Below, one piece after another: positions 35,485-47,066 of a stretch of 64,000 nt of DNA. The position numbers were made by a program, and so were the translations under genes. The DNA is from Manduca sexta. Taxonomy: Eukaryota > Arthropoda > Insecta > Lepidoptera > Sphingidae. Every line of letters begins with the position of its first letter. Positions within the stretch are counted from its first letter, which is position 1. The stretch covers positions 1,674,001 to 1,738,000 of the forward strand of contig NC_051124.1 in NCBI RefSeq assembly GCF_014839805.1, read 5' to 3'. Below the pieces are notes generated by a model. The model ran no database searches and was not told where the DNA came from. It worked only from the letters and a program-made list of their open reading frames with translations.

Positions 35485-35690
35485 ATTATAATTTTTTTAT
35501 TTTTATTTAATTATTATTATTTTTTTATTTAAAACTTTATTGTACACCGCAAATATATAAAACAAGACAAATTTGTATACATACGATGGAAATGATTACA
35601 TTGGTGGTACAAATGGCAGTCTTATCGCTCGAGGCGATCTCTACCAGACATCCATTGGATGGAGATAATGATGATGATGATGATTAATAT
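35485..35690 (-). mobile_element. LINE 3'-end fragment plus (ATG)n microsatellite
   Basis: AAAACTTTATTGTACACCGC, a GGTGGTACAAATGGCAGTC block and CTTATCGCTCGAGGCGATCT match a common moth LINE tail on the minus strand. At 35667-35682 there is a (GAT)n run. Confidence 0.55.
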
Positions 35691-36990
35691 ACAAGATTAA
35701 AGGCTATTAATAATTAATTCTTTATATGTATGTACCTTTGCTCATCCTTTTATGCACCATCGCGAGCATATAGCATAGATACTCCGACGTTCTAAATTTA
35801 ATTTTAGGAAAAATAATAAATTTTTGCTGAAGTGTCATAAGTCATTATTATAGAAATATATGTGTCAATTCATCTACAAATCATGGCGTCTGAAGGAAAA
35901 AAAAATCTAGTGTACATCATTCAAATTTAAAAAAGTTTAACAAGTTAATAGTTAGTGCTATTTACCGTTACTTTGTAATTTGCGCAAGAGCTAAGGACAT
36001 GCATGCCTTAGGGCTTATGCAAACGCAGTTAGCAATAACACATTGCATACCTAAAAATAAGTTACTGTAATTATATGATAGCTTGCTGTCAATGTTAGTT
36101 TTAACCCTCTCATTCGTCTTATTATAAACATTTTTTTAATCATATACAAATAATCCATCAATTTACCTTGCTGAATTAAAAATTAGTCAATTGATAGACA
36201 ATTTCACTTTACAACTGTCACGTTTAATTTGTTCATGTGTTACCCTACGAACGTTTACCTGATCAAACATCCCATAATAGCAAGTCAAAAAAACGAATCC
36301 CTCTAAGTGAAAACGGTTATGATATTTAATACGTTGATTACACTGCGGTAGGTGGTGTCTATGCAAGTGTGGGTGGTCTTTATTACTTGCTTTCATGCAA
36401 AATCTTACCATCTGGCGTCAATTTGTAAGAAATTCCACGCGGCAAACTCCGCAGTGTAATTTGTCTTTAGATAACGTTAACTTGAGAATTAAATATTTTT
36501 TATCTACCATTTGGTGTATTATTTTCCATAAGGTATAATTTTAAAGCTATGCTCTGTTAATTAGCATTTTTTTTTCAATACAATGCGGTAGCCTATTCAT
36601 TGCTGTCGCGTACATACCCCGCATGCCATACATAGTCGGCAATGTATCGCAGTCCGGCTCGAAGGACCAACCACATTCAGTTAATTGGAGCTGTTTCGAA
36701 TCGCAATTACATTGCAGATGCGTAATCGCTTTTACCTTTGCATATTATATGGTTTTATTTAAATTTAGTAATAATCTGTGCTATTTTGTATATTAGTAAA
36801 TGTAAATTTCAATGACATTTAAGCTACTGTCAGACTTCGATATATTTAGTTTGCCGCATAAATAGTAAGGAATATTGTTTTTTTTCTTTATCGCAAATAC
36901 TGTGAATAGGTAGCTCACGAGTGTATAGAATAGTAGAGAGAATAATTTCAATATTAACCTTTCCTTACATAATCAAAAGTGTGCCGCCGT
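35691..36990. other. AT-rich stretch, nothing recognised
   Basis: A short GC-richer part near 36590-36720 (CATTGCTGTCGCGTACATACC) is non-repetitive; no gene signal. Confidence 0.4.
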
Positions 36991-36994
36991 TTCT

Positions 36995-37140
36995 GTCTGA
37001 ACGCATTAAACTTGAAAAGTACTGAGCGGATTTTGATAAAATTTTGCATGTAGATAGTTAGAAACTCTGAGAAGGGCAAAGGTTTTTTATCCTGGAACTT
37101 TCACAAGGCCGAAATCGCGAGCAAAAGCTAGTATTTAAAG
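36995..37140 (+). repeat. Family F copy
   Basis: GAACGCATTAAACTTGAAAA, GTACTGAGCGGATTTTGATA and CGAGCAAAAGCTAGTATTT at the end. Confidence 0.65.
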
Positions 37141-38514
37141 ACACAAATTTTAATTCCGGTTGATTTTTAATTAATTCTAAAACTTATAATTAACATCTTC
37201 TAGAAATCTATCAAGCAAACTATACCAGAGGAGAGTTTAGTTTGTATGCCTCACATATTCAAATGGAAAACAAACTCATTTACCACAGAAGTAATCCAGA
37301 GTTATGAGTTCCTGGTACATTGTTAGTCCGTTACGTCACACATTAGTGTTGACGGGTTTTTGCGAGATTTCAGGAAATTTTAATAATTTAAAGTGTATTC
37401 AACTTATTGCATAATGCAATGTAGGTATATATTAATAGTTATGGATTATATGTATTGTATTTGTTGTTTCTCTGTATAGGTATTTTATATTTCATCATTA
37501 ACACATATATGGTGATATAAATATAAGTCTACTTTTTGTTATACTTTGAAAGGTCTTCGTACTCTTATATTAAGAGATCAATATTAATAGATTTCAAAGC
37601 CACTATTGAAAAACCGATACATATTTATTTACATTTCTTGAATTAAACTACATTTAATTCCTTAACGAAAGCAGATACTTTGAAACTATTAAACTGACCA
37701 GATTCCTTATAGACACTCGACCGCACAGAGAAAGCGACGTTGCCAATACACACTTTAATGGTACGCAATAAAGTTTCATATCACTTGACATTACCATCTG
37801 ACCCTTTACTAGCAAATCGGAACATATGGTGGGTAGCGCAGTTTTTGTATGGCTTGGGGTTTTTAAATTATTTTTATAGGGCAACTTTGGGAGGTTTATT
37901 TTTCTGGGCGAGGCGTTTTTGGCTTTATTAAATAAGTTGCGGCAGTCCTGTTTGTTTGTATCGACGACTTTGTATATAGCATTTGTCCGTTCTATGGAAA
38001 TTGATGAAGTATTCGCTATTTCTGGTAGTCATTTATGTCGATATAAAGAAAAAAGTTCAGTGTTGCAAACCGATTAGATATTAAATTAGATTTATAAGAG
38101 GGAAATATATAATATATAAATACATGGGGTAGTCAAAATCATTACTTTCTTTGCTTCGTCGTGGTCGGGTAAAACACATATTACACGATTTAAGCACATA
38201 ATCTACAAATTGAAAAACGACGCGAAGCTAAATGATTTGACCGATATATAACAAATCAGTTTAAAAAACCATAGTATCCCTATCAGTGGCGAAAGGTGAA
38301 ATTTTCCAAAAGGAAACCCGACACAACATATAAACTAATACGCATAAATGCGATCTACAAATCGTTCTAATGATAATTAAATTACATAAAAGGAAGCAGG
38401 GAGGAATCGGATTATACAGACCCATAGCCACTGATCCCTATCAAAGCTTCAATTCTTAAAACAGAATCCAATAACAAAGCACAAAAATAGTCCACAATAA
38501 AGCCCAAATTAAGG

Positions 38515-38585
38515 TGTAACAGCCCACGCGCCGGGCAGGTGCGCGTTCGAATCCCGGCTATACCGTTAGGGTTGGTAATATTCTG
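38515..38585 (+). repeat. tRNA-like SINE head
   Basis: CCACGCGCCGGGCAGGTGC and B box GCGTTCGAATCCCGG. The 5' half of a tRNA cannot be built from what precedes it. Confidence 0.45.
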
Positions 38586-39382
38586 TAAACGCTATTGTGT
38601 GTCAATCATTGAATTTCCTGGTTTATTGTTTTGTTGAGTTGACTAAAATTTTGTGTTTACGGTATACTTCTCTTTTGTGTATTTTTTATTATAGTACAAG
38701 TTACATTATTGTTTACTTGTGGTGTAATGGTATTAATGCTGTACTGAGGTAGTAAATTTATTCGCTAGGTCTAATTATAATTAAAATTTAACCTTTCGGC
38801 TCCGAAAATACTAAGTTTCTTGTTTTTTTTTTTTACTTTTTGTGTAGGTTATGCTAATAACGTCTGTCTATCCCTTGGCCCATGGGTGTTAGACGTAATA
38901 TAAAAAAACTAAGTAACAAAGTAATCAAAGTTTCAACGACAAAGATTAAATTGAATCCATGAATAATTCACTTAGATTTTAATTTAATCACGCAAATTCT
39001 AGAAATTGTATGACGCAACCATCTCACGAGAAACTTGATCTAGCCTACATTAACAGGTCTATCTAACGGCTAGGCTAGGCAGATTGCTTGTAAATTAATA
39101 TTACAAATCTAAGAGAATCTAATTTCAGAGTGCGTTGTTTATGTCAGTTTTAATATGTAGAGACGAGTTAAAACAAATTTAAAATGCATCGAACTATTTA
39201 ATTTTTTTGTTAGTTTGTACTTTAAACTTTAGGCTATTTTTTATAACTTTGATTCGCGCATGCCTTTAACAGCAGTGAGTTTTAAATAAATACAGCGCCC
39301 GGAAATTTTAAGTCACAATGGATTACAGTGGCATGTAAATCAACTGAGTTTACATATTCCTTGCTATTAAAACAAAGATCAT

Positions 39383-39556
39383 TTTGCTAGTGGTAGGACC
39401 CTCCATAATGGCCTACGTAAGTGTATCGCGTTCCAAGATTAGCCTGTGTTTATCCGGTTCCAACAGGCCGGCATAATTGTGTCGACTACCAACGGGTAAT
39501 CATTTCTCGTCAGTCGATCCCACTCCACTTACCATCACGTTCAGTGGAGTCACTCT
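39383..39556 (+). repeat. Family C copy
   Basis: GCTAGTGGTAGGACCC, CAACAGGCCGGCATAATTGT and CACTCCACTTACCATCACG, then GTTCAGTGGAGTCAC. Confidence 0.7.
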
Positions 39557-40649
39557 AGCTTGCCCGAATATAAAAAAAAATCAAACTTACTAAATAACTT
39601 CGTATGTATTTAACATAATATAATTTAACAAGCGTAATATTAATTTAACCTGTCAACACCTTTCTATCCTTTATCAATCATTGGCAATACTAGCAGCATT
39701 ACAGCGACGAAAAAACTAATTAACATGCCCTGTCTGTTAATTAACTAGCACGGTCTAATCACAGTTATATTTATAGCAAATGGAGCAGTATGAAATATAT
39801 ATTTATGTTATTCAGAGCGTGGCAGCCCTGGCCATCTGCCGCAAGTATTACGGAATAGGGATGGTATTTTGTTATCGATAAATATCGGATTTTATTAAAT
39901 CTAAAAATTTAAAAATATTTATAAAATTTATTTTAAGCTTTTTAAATACGTTTTGAAATGAAGTGACTTCAGATCAAAGTGGCTTCTACTTTATATAGAT
40001 TACATTTAGTATAGGCGTTTCATCGATACTAGTCGATTAGTTGGTTATTTTTATGAACCAAACATTATTACATTATTTTCACGTGGCTTTGTCTCTGGGA
40101 CTTTGCCCATGTCAATAATGTCATCGAATAGGCATTAAAGTTATTTTCCTGGTAGCAATTAAATGACATCATTGTTAATGTTATTCCTACTATATTACCT
40201 CTTGCATAATATTAAAGTAATCCAAAAATACATTTGTACTATGTTTAATCTCTACAGCCACCATTGGTACGCTATGGTGAGATTAGCACAAGGAATGGGG
40301 TAAGGTAAACTGGCTAGTAGTAGCAAATTAAGTGGAATTTATTGATGTGCTTACAGGTCAATATTGTGTTATATACTAAATACAGATGACATATCTTGTG
40401 TTTAGGAATTTAACAGGAAAATAATGGTAATTAGTGTTATCGCATTATGTTGCTCCAAATTACTATCATACATAAACATTACTTTAAACAGCAATAGCGA
40501 TACTGTTAGGGTTTTAAGGATTTGAAATGTATTGATCCACAGGACACCGCAATGGAGCTTAGTTTTAGGTTCAATTTTCTCTGATTAAGATGCTATGCTT
40601 ATCCCACACTGATAAGCACGAAGAATTGTGTATACACTATTTTTCTAGT

Positions 40650-40965
40650 CTACGCCTTTTTTTATTGTTTTAAATGATGAGACGAGCTTGCCGTTCGCCT
40701 GATAATTAGCGATACGACCGCCCATAAACAGTAGAAACACCATCCAACAATGAATTACAAAGTATTGTTTGGTAAGAATTCCACTGCGCTCACCATCCTG
40801 AGACATGAGATGTTAAGTCTCATTATGTCCGATAGTTACACTGGCTACAATGTCCTTCAAACCGGAACACAACGTGACTACACACTGCAGCTTGGCGACA
40901 GAAATAGACATTGCGGTGGTACCTACCCAGGCGGACTCTCTCATATGAGAGACCTACCACCAGTA
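40650..40965 (-). repeat. Family D repeat, near full length
   Basis: TTTTTTTATTGTTTTAAATG, GACGAGCTTGCCGTTCGCC, ATCCTGAGACATGAGATGTT and CACTGCAGCTTGGCGACAG. The 78-codon + frame here is a by-product. Confidence 0.75.
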
Positions 40966-41614
40966 AATAATATATGTCTTAAATAATATGTCAATTGACC
41001 TAAAAAAATTACGTTATAACTCCACTTACAGTTGCTTACTACGCGTTATCTGTTAGTACTTTCTAGGGCATTTGGGCTCGCTGGTCGTCTAAGCAAATAT
41101 TTAAAACCTAGATAACGGTGAAATGTGAACGATCTGAATGTAGGTTCGGAATGCTATCTATCAAATATGGAATGTGAGAATAAATAGCACAACTACTTTA
41201 ATATCTGTGTAAATATTTGAAACTGATTTTTTATAAACGAAACCTTATATAGATTAAGTAAATATGTAATACAAAAAAAAATGTAGGCTTATATTTTTGC
41301 AATTATTAATATAATACTAGCTGGTCGTATATCGATATTGTCAATACGATCGCATCCCTACAACGTCTTTGTTGACGGCAGATGTGCGGACGAGCCGATC
41401 CAAAGAAAGGTATCATTGTATTTCGAAAAAAGTGGGCGAAAATTAACAATATCGCATTGTATCGTATCGGATTCGACAGATGTGCCACTTCATTATCACA
41501 AGGTGACAACTGATAATTTGATGTTTCTTATTGTAAACCGTCACGGTGTCTTGCAAGTCCGTCGCGGACTGCGAATAATTGACAATATCATAAATATATT
41601 AATAATTCTAGCTC

Positions 41615-41765
41615 TTATTATATCGTGCCCACTGCTGAGCACGGAGATCTATTACTGAGAGGGTTCAGGATATAGTCCACTACGCTGGCTTAGTACGAGC
41701 GGACTTCACATGCATTTGAAATTCTAATGGAAAATTCTTGGGTATGTATGTTTCTATAAGATGTT
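41615..41765 (-). repeat. SINE A, truncated and diverged
   Basis: TATCGTGCCCACTGCTGAGC, GTCCACTACGCTGGCTTAG and GACTTCACATGCATTTGAAA. The tRNA half is missing. Confidence 0.6.
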
Positions 41766-42109
41766 TTGTTTTATCGACAAACCGATTAATAATTTGGATA
41801 CAACACACTAGTCTGATTTAAGATTATTTTTTAAGTAAGAAGAATGCAGAATTTAATGCAAGAGTATTTTTGTTTAGCTGCAAAAGTTATCTAGTACAAA
41901 GTTAAAATTTAAGATACGCTTTTAGATTCGTAACTATTGGTTTAATATAAATTATACCTAATTAGCGAATAGTTCCACTTCTAAAATGTAATCTGGTAAT
42001 AATTACAGCAAAATAAAAACTTAGGCAAGTCAAAAATTATCTCAAAATGTTACAAAGATTAGTTGGAAATTACCAAACGCCAAAAATAAGCTGAGTCCGC
42101 TAACTCGAA

Positions 42110-42400
42110 AGTCACGGTGTCCTAAATTTTCATCTAAAACTAAATAGTGTAGACAATTGAAACGCGTCAGCTCACCCACGTACCACGTCGTCTATTTTCG
42201 CCAGACATTACGTGTGGCAAAAATGTCCCAGCTGCCATAAAAATAACCGCGTGTCGGTGCACTTGCAGTGTTGAACCAATTTGAGGACTAAGTTCGTCGG
42301 ACGTTGCTTACAGATGGATGTGAGAGTTGATCTAGTGTAATGATAAAAATGGCGTCGAAATGCAGAGTTAAATTCATATGTCTCGGTAATTATAGTTATT
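42110..42400 (+). promoter_or_regulatory. Candidate CpG-rich promoter or first non-coding exon
   Basis: In an AT-rich setting this stretch is unusually rich in CpG and non-repetitive by my reading (ACGTACCACGTCGTC, GTTCGTCGGACGTTGC). GTCGGACGTT resembles a downstream promoter element, and a possible donor (TCTCG/GTAATT) ends at about 42385. It could be the far promoter or first exon leading to the acceptor at 46877. No RNA evidence exists here, so this is inference only. Confidence 0.25.
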
Positions 42401-42441
42401 AAAGTGTTATTAATTCGAGTTATACAGAGTCATTTTGACAT

Positions 42442-42704
42442 TGCGTTACTAAATGAAACCACATACTCGTCTTCACCTTTGCTTACATTGTGCCAAAAAA
42501 CATCCATTAATAACTAATATTTTCGCGAAAAATCCTGATTTTAGTTTTCCGATTATTTGGTCATTTAGTTCGATCTTTTGAGATTTGATCATTAATATTT
42601 ATTTTGTTCGAAACTTACACTTTTTTATGATATATTTATGGCTCAAGTAACTTATTGTAAAGTGTTTTTTCTAAGTAGATAAGTATGTGGTTTTAGTAAA
42701 GCGA
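42442..42704. mobile_element. Family G MITE, 263-bp copy
   Basis: The left end TGCGTTACTAAATGAAACCA and right end GTGGTTTTAGTAAAGC are inverted copies. The sequence parallels 52057-52426 over most of its length (for example AACTTACACTTTTTTATG, GGCTCAAGTAACTTATTG), but lacks about 110 bp. It lies between two CpG-rich islands. Confidence 0.65.
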
Positions 42705-42879
42705 TGTTTAGCTATCGGTGTAGTCAAAATTAATTAGATACAAATCCGAATGTAACGGTCAACCTCATGTTTAACCTCCAAAATTATGACGGCTAAAGAA
42801 AAATATCTTCAATCATCAAACTTTTGCTTAGCCATTATATTTTTATTTCAAACCGAAGTCCTATCGAGTTCTTTAATGG

Positions 42880-43022
42880 CGTGTGCAGTACGTCACATAT
42901 GCGCTGAGATGCTTCTCGGAGGTTCATTAAGTCAACGCCAAGACGCGACGTCGACACGTCACAACGTGTTTCGGTTCACGCGGGAACCTGACGCGGATCG
43001 TTATACCCAGAATTCTTTGTAG
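42880..43022. promoter_or_regulatory. CpG-dense single-copy island
   Basis: The stretch holds many CpG dinucleotides, with GACGTC and ACGT palindromes (for example GACGCGACGTCGACACGTC). On + it forms the end of a 78-codon open frame from 42786 with a hydrophobic N-terminal part; I do not recognise that peptide and do not claim a gene. It lies just after the G-family MITE, so it may have been contiguous with the CpG-rich stretch at 42110-42400 before the insertion. Confidence 0.25.
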
Positions 43023-43124
43023 TGCTCCGATTTTTCAAATATATTTAATATTTGTGGGATGATGCCATATTTTTGTGTTTTTGTATGGCACTATTGAAGT
43101 CTATACATATGATAAAACAAAGTA

Positions 43125-43310
43125 CCCAAAAGCTGTGTCTGTATGTTATGAATTTTTTCAAAATCTACGGAACGGATTTTTATGAAATTTGGTATGGAGA
43201 TAGTTTAAGACACTAAGAAGGTTATAGGCTTTCTATCCCGGGAAAATATACAGCGACATTTTTATCCCGAAAGAGTCCTTCACGCGGGCGAAACCGCTAG
43301 TTATCTAATA
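43125..43310 (+). repeat. Family F copy, well kept
   Basis: AGCTGTGTCTGTATGTTATG, GGAACGGATTTTTATGAAAT, CTTTCTATCCCGGGAAAATA and GCGGGCGAAACCGCTAGTTA. Confidence 0.7.
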
Positions 43311-45339
43311 AAATTTATAAAGAATAGGTTTTTACACATCCACTCTTATCCAAAAATACAATCTCATGATTTATTAATAAATTAAGAGTGCAAAAACAGT
43401 TTTTGTATAAATTGCGAAAATAAACATATGCTTCTATCCAACTCATTAGTCCACCCCATAATGGAATTAAATATTAAAGCTATAACGCAATATGTGAATT
43501 ATTGCGTGAAATATTGGGGTAAATAACCATTAGCTCGGGTAATATTAATATTTGTGATGAAAACTTTCTATTCCAATATGAAATTAGGGCTGCCTATTAA
43601 CTAGGGTACAGCGTGTCCCAAAACAGCGCTGAATATTTTTCAATTTTGAAAGTGTCAACAAAATAACCTTTCAAAGGATTTAATTAAAGTTAATTAATTC
43701 AAATTGGAATATAATTTTATCGGCGAACTTTGTTAGCTTTGAAATTGTATTTTTAACTTGTTATAAATATTTTAAATATAAATTAGTTATGGGCTTTGGT
43801 ACTTAACTTTCTGGACAACAAGTAAAGACTTGATAAGCGATAAATACTGAGTGAGCACGTGGGCATCTTCGATAAAAAAAAATCTACTTTCCTTTATGTG
43901 TTTTCAATCAACAACGTGGATCAGCGGAACTCTCTTTGAAGTATGGTACCCGATATTTTGAGCTCACTACCACGTGGTGAGGAAAACTTGTGTACTTTAA
44001 CATACAAAGACTATTGTAAAAATTATACAACGTATAGTTGTAATAACTTAATTAATAAGAGAGATCGTCAGCTTGATGTCAATTCCCTTTGAAGGACATT
44101 CTTATTGAACAACAATAGTTTAAGATAAATTTACTAAAAACTAGTAATCACCACCATGCCATTTACAAGCAAACAAAAACATTAACTTTAAGCACTTAAC
44201 GTTTTTTCTATAATTTTATGCTCATTAACTATTAGTAAATATTTCTTCCGTAGATTCATGATGATAGGACAGGCTAGTATTTAGTTCCCATAAGGGGAGC
44301 AATATTTACTTGACAAATGTTTGTCCAGCGTGGGTGTCGTGGGAATGCGTCCTATGCACGTATGATTATTGATTTTGATAAAATCATGTCTTATTTTATC
44401 ATTTACAAGGTCTATATTGGTAATCCTAAATGCTACATATTTGTATTCAAAGTTCTGAGTGATGATACTAATGGTTATTGAATTTTAAGTCATATATTTT
44501 CGAGTATAGAGCCTACAATATCTTTTATCTGCAACGCAATAGTACTTGCATCCTGGACGGAGTCACATAAGCAAGCTCTACCACCAAAAAACAATTATTA
44601 ACCGCTTTTTGCATGGTTGTCAATTTTTTTTATCATTTAGCGCCTTTTCATAGTAACCTCTTTTTATTTTAAATATCATGGCACGGCTTCAATAAACATA
44701 TGGTCGTAGGCTAGACTTTATGATGCAATTCACTAGTCGCGGCAGCAGCAATTTTAATTACATCCCTACGTACGTTTTAATCAAGCAGTAATGCGGGAAA
44801 AGTACTTTACAGGTATCTTTACGACTTCATTACATGTTATATACGGCTAAATATTTTTACACTTTCTAAACATTTGCGAATAAGTTCCCTATGTTTATGT
44901 TCTCGCGTGATTCATGCGAGGTAGTATAATTTTCTGGACTTTCTACTGTTGTTACGTAATACCTGTTTGTTAAACGCAAGGCTGGGTTCTTAATTAGCTT
45001 TATTTCTTTCAGCTTGAATAACAACTGTAAACCTTAACCTAAGTCTTTTAAACTACACTAATATTAACCGGTTACGACCTCACATTTTAGCCTCTATAAA
45101 CTATAGCTATCAAATGTCCCAATTAATATACATAGATAGACTTACTACCGTAAGCATTCTTTCCCAGTCAACGTTATGGTGGTAAGGTAGAATAAAAAAG
45201 GAGTGTTTCTACCTAAATCATATCCAACATTGGTTATATTTGTATGTATGATCAAACTGTATCATAAACAAAAGCACTTGTTCCGTTGTTTTTACATTAA
45301 ATTACCATCATTTTCGGAGCACCCTGTACCCGAACCGAA
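43311..45339. other. AT-rich stretch, nothing recognised
   Basis: No coding or repeat signal stands out. A 78-codon + frame from 45203 runs into the GC-rich block and shows no motif. Confidence 0.4.
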
Positions 45340-45490
45340 ATTTCAATCAACAGCCGGTGTTTACAAAACGATATTAATCACGCCAAATCCAAGGGATCCC
45401 GGCAATACGTTTTATTGTACGCTGGGGGTCCATTTGTGAATGAATTTCTGAGTCCGGCCCCCCGACCCCCACACGTGCGCGATAAAGATT
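45340..45490. promoter_or_regulatory. GC-rich conserved-looking non-coding block
   Basis: A non-repetitive block that includes TGTTTAC (forkhead-like), ATTAATCACGCC, a run of CCGGCCCCCCGACCCCC and CACGTGCGCG. Its base composition differs sharply from the flanks, about 1.4 kb before the Dok-7-like leader exon. It could be an enhancer or promoter; no coding reading stands out. Confidence 0.22.
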
Positions 45491-45631
45491 AATTTTGGAT
45501 ACTTTTTTTGAGCTCCTGCGGGATTTTGTGTATGCGTTATTGAATTTGGGGTAAATAATGTTTTAAAGCTGTATTTATAAATTGCGCATCAAATTTGTTA
45601 TTATTGAGACCAGTGTCGGCGCTAAACAGAA

Positions 45632-45690
45632 TTTTGAATTACAATGTATTGCGCTCGCCATCATGACATCACGAATTATAATCTCATAAA
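45632..45690 (-). repeat. Family D fragment
   Basis: TTGAATTACAATGTATTGCG and CTCGCCATCATGACATCACG are diverged family D words. Confidence 0.35.
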
Positions 45691-46664
45691 TAACTTAACA
45701 AATCAATCGCTTCAATCAAAACAACAGATCATGGACGCCATTACTTCGTAGAAAATACACAAAGTTTTCTCACAAACGGGACACAAACTCGCAAAGAAAA
45801 TGTACCACTAAAGAACAAACAACATAATGTAAACTGTATTGTCACGAAATGTATACATTAAAAACCTTAATAAAGGAAATATCTGCTATAAAGGAACCGT
45901 CCAAAGCGCAAACGCGTCCATTAATAAGGCAATTTAAAATCTAGGTTACGCAAACTTTGATATGGTCTTGACCCCCGATATTGCTCTCCAAATACGTCGG
46001 TAGACCTCCGAACTGTTCCTAAGATACACTGTTTACATATTAATGATTTGAATTCGGTTCACAATTTCATACAAAATCGACGAGGTGGAAAGTTTTTTAA
46101 TTTTAAACTTGAATCTAGTAAGCCGACTTTGTTCACAAATACTTCGTTTTGAGTTTGTAAATAGCCAATTTTAACTTCGTTTTTATGTTAAGTCCCGATG
46201 AAAATATCAAAATTGACCTCAGCTTCGTAACAGACAGGTTTTGGCGAGGAATTCTTTAATACATCGCTTAGGTTCTTGATTTCTTGATTAGATACTTATG
46301 ATATCTGATAATTTTGTTACAATATATAGGTTAGGTAGTATGCTAGAATAAATCTGGATTATAGTGAGCGCTTCGGCCTACTGGCCAAGTAATAAGTATT
46401 TTTTGTTACGGTTTTGCGAACCTTCATCACTTTTGTGTAAGCGAGCAAATTGCTTGTGACGTTATATAGTATAAAAATATAATGCATGGAGGTCTAAATA
46501 CGCACAAGAAACGAGCTAACTAATTTATATACATTGACCTCTCCTCCATATTAATAATACATAACTAGTTTTTGTAACAAATTATTTCCTACTTCATTAT
46601 ATTGGAATCAACAAGATGTGCTAATAGAAATAATATTGAAGGTCGATTGTGGCATTTATTAAGT

Positions 46665-46810
46665 TTCAAATAAAACTTATTTACGGATTTTAACGCGTTT
46701 TTTTATATTATAATTTTATCCCGACGTTTCGAATACTGCAACTCTCGTGTTCATGGGGAAGACGCAATAGTTTTATTTTAATGTCCAAAATTCGCGTAAA
46801 CATAAATCAT
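46665..46810 (-). repeat. Family E foldback element, short copy
   Basis: AAACTTATTTACGGATTTTA, CCCGACGTTTCGAATACTGC, then an inverted end TTTTATTTTAATGTCC and the one-sided tail AATTCGCGTAAACATAAATC. It lies about 70 bp upstream of the Dok-7-like leader acceptor. Confidence 0.65.
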
Positions 46811-46877
46811 TATCTATTAAGTATGCTTTTAAACATGTTTTGTACAAAGCAATTTAATATTATTTTTCTTGTTACAG

Positions 46878-47066
46878 ATTCCAAGTGTATTAGTGTTCAG
46901 TGGATACGAGTGTACAGTAGTGAGCAGTGTTATAATGTGTTAGTTCACGATGCTGCCACGGTGGCGCTGCGGTCGGGTCACGTGACATCTGCAAAACAAA
47001 ATGGCGGAGAGCAGCCCCGCCACTTCGATCATCGAGGGAACTGTCAAATTTCGCGATGGGAAAAAA
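46878..47066 (+). CDS. Dok7-like: Dok-7-like adaptor, 5' leader and first coding exon (coding 47001-47066)
   Basis: The coding part runs from the ATG at 47001 to 47066 (22 codons) and stops at a clear donor, AAAAAA/GTGAGC. It reads MAESSPATSIIEG, then TVKFRDGKK, matching the start of the Dok-7 pleckstrin-homology (PH) domain, where a VEG-x-VK-x-RDGKK segment leads into WKSRW. The start lies in a strong context (AAACAAAATGG), and 22 residues fits the short N-terminus of the family. In vertebrates Dok-7 is a cytoplasmic PH/PTB adaptor that activates the muscle kinase MuSK; its insect role is less clear, so only family membership is claimed. The exon start at 46878 is inferred from a pyrimidine-rich acceptor ending TTGTTACAG at 46877. 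Alternatively, transcription could start nearby, as TTCAGTGG at 46896-46903 resembles an arthropod initiator. The exon is joined in phase 0 to the exon at 55609. Confidence 0.82.
46935..46943 (+). promoter_or_regulatory. Upstream mini-ORF 1 in the Dok-7-like leader
   Basis: ATG TGT TAG, a two-codon upstream reading frame 58 bases before the coding ATG. If the leader is transcribed as proposed, it could take some scanning ribosomes. The sequence is seen directly; the effect is inferred. Confidence 0.45.
46950..46985 (+). promoter_or_regulatory. Upstream ORF 2 (11 codons plus stop) in the Dok-7-like leader
   Basis: ATG at 46950 opens a reading frame MLPRWRCGRVT that ends at TGA 46983-46985, 15 bases before the coding ATG. 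Together with the two-codon frame at 46935 it suggests translational damping of the main frame. Its stop overlaps the CACGTG palindrome. Confidence 0.45.
46977..46986. promoter_or_regulatory. Palindromic E-box GTCACGTGAC
   Basis: A perfect 10-bp palindrome with a CACGTG core lies in the leader, 15 bases before the coding ATG. This is the known site type for bHLH-ZIP factors (MITF/TFE, Myc/Max, USF). Whether it is bound is unknown. Confidence 0.4.

Noticed and set aside
35667..35682. (GAT)n run considered as a satellite or CRISPR-like array
   Set aside because: It is a short microsatellite at a LINE tail; there are no spacers or regular repeats.
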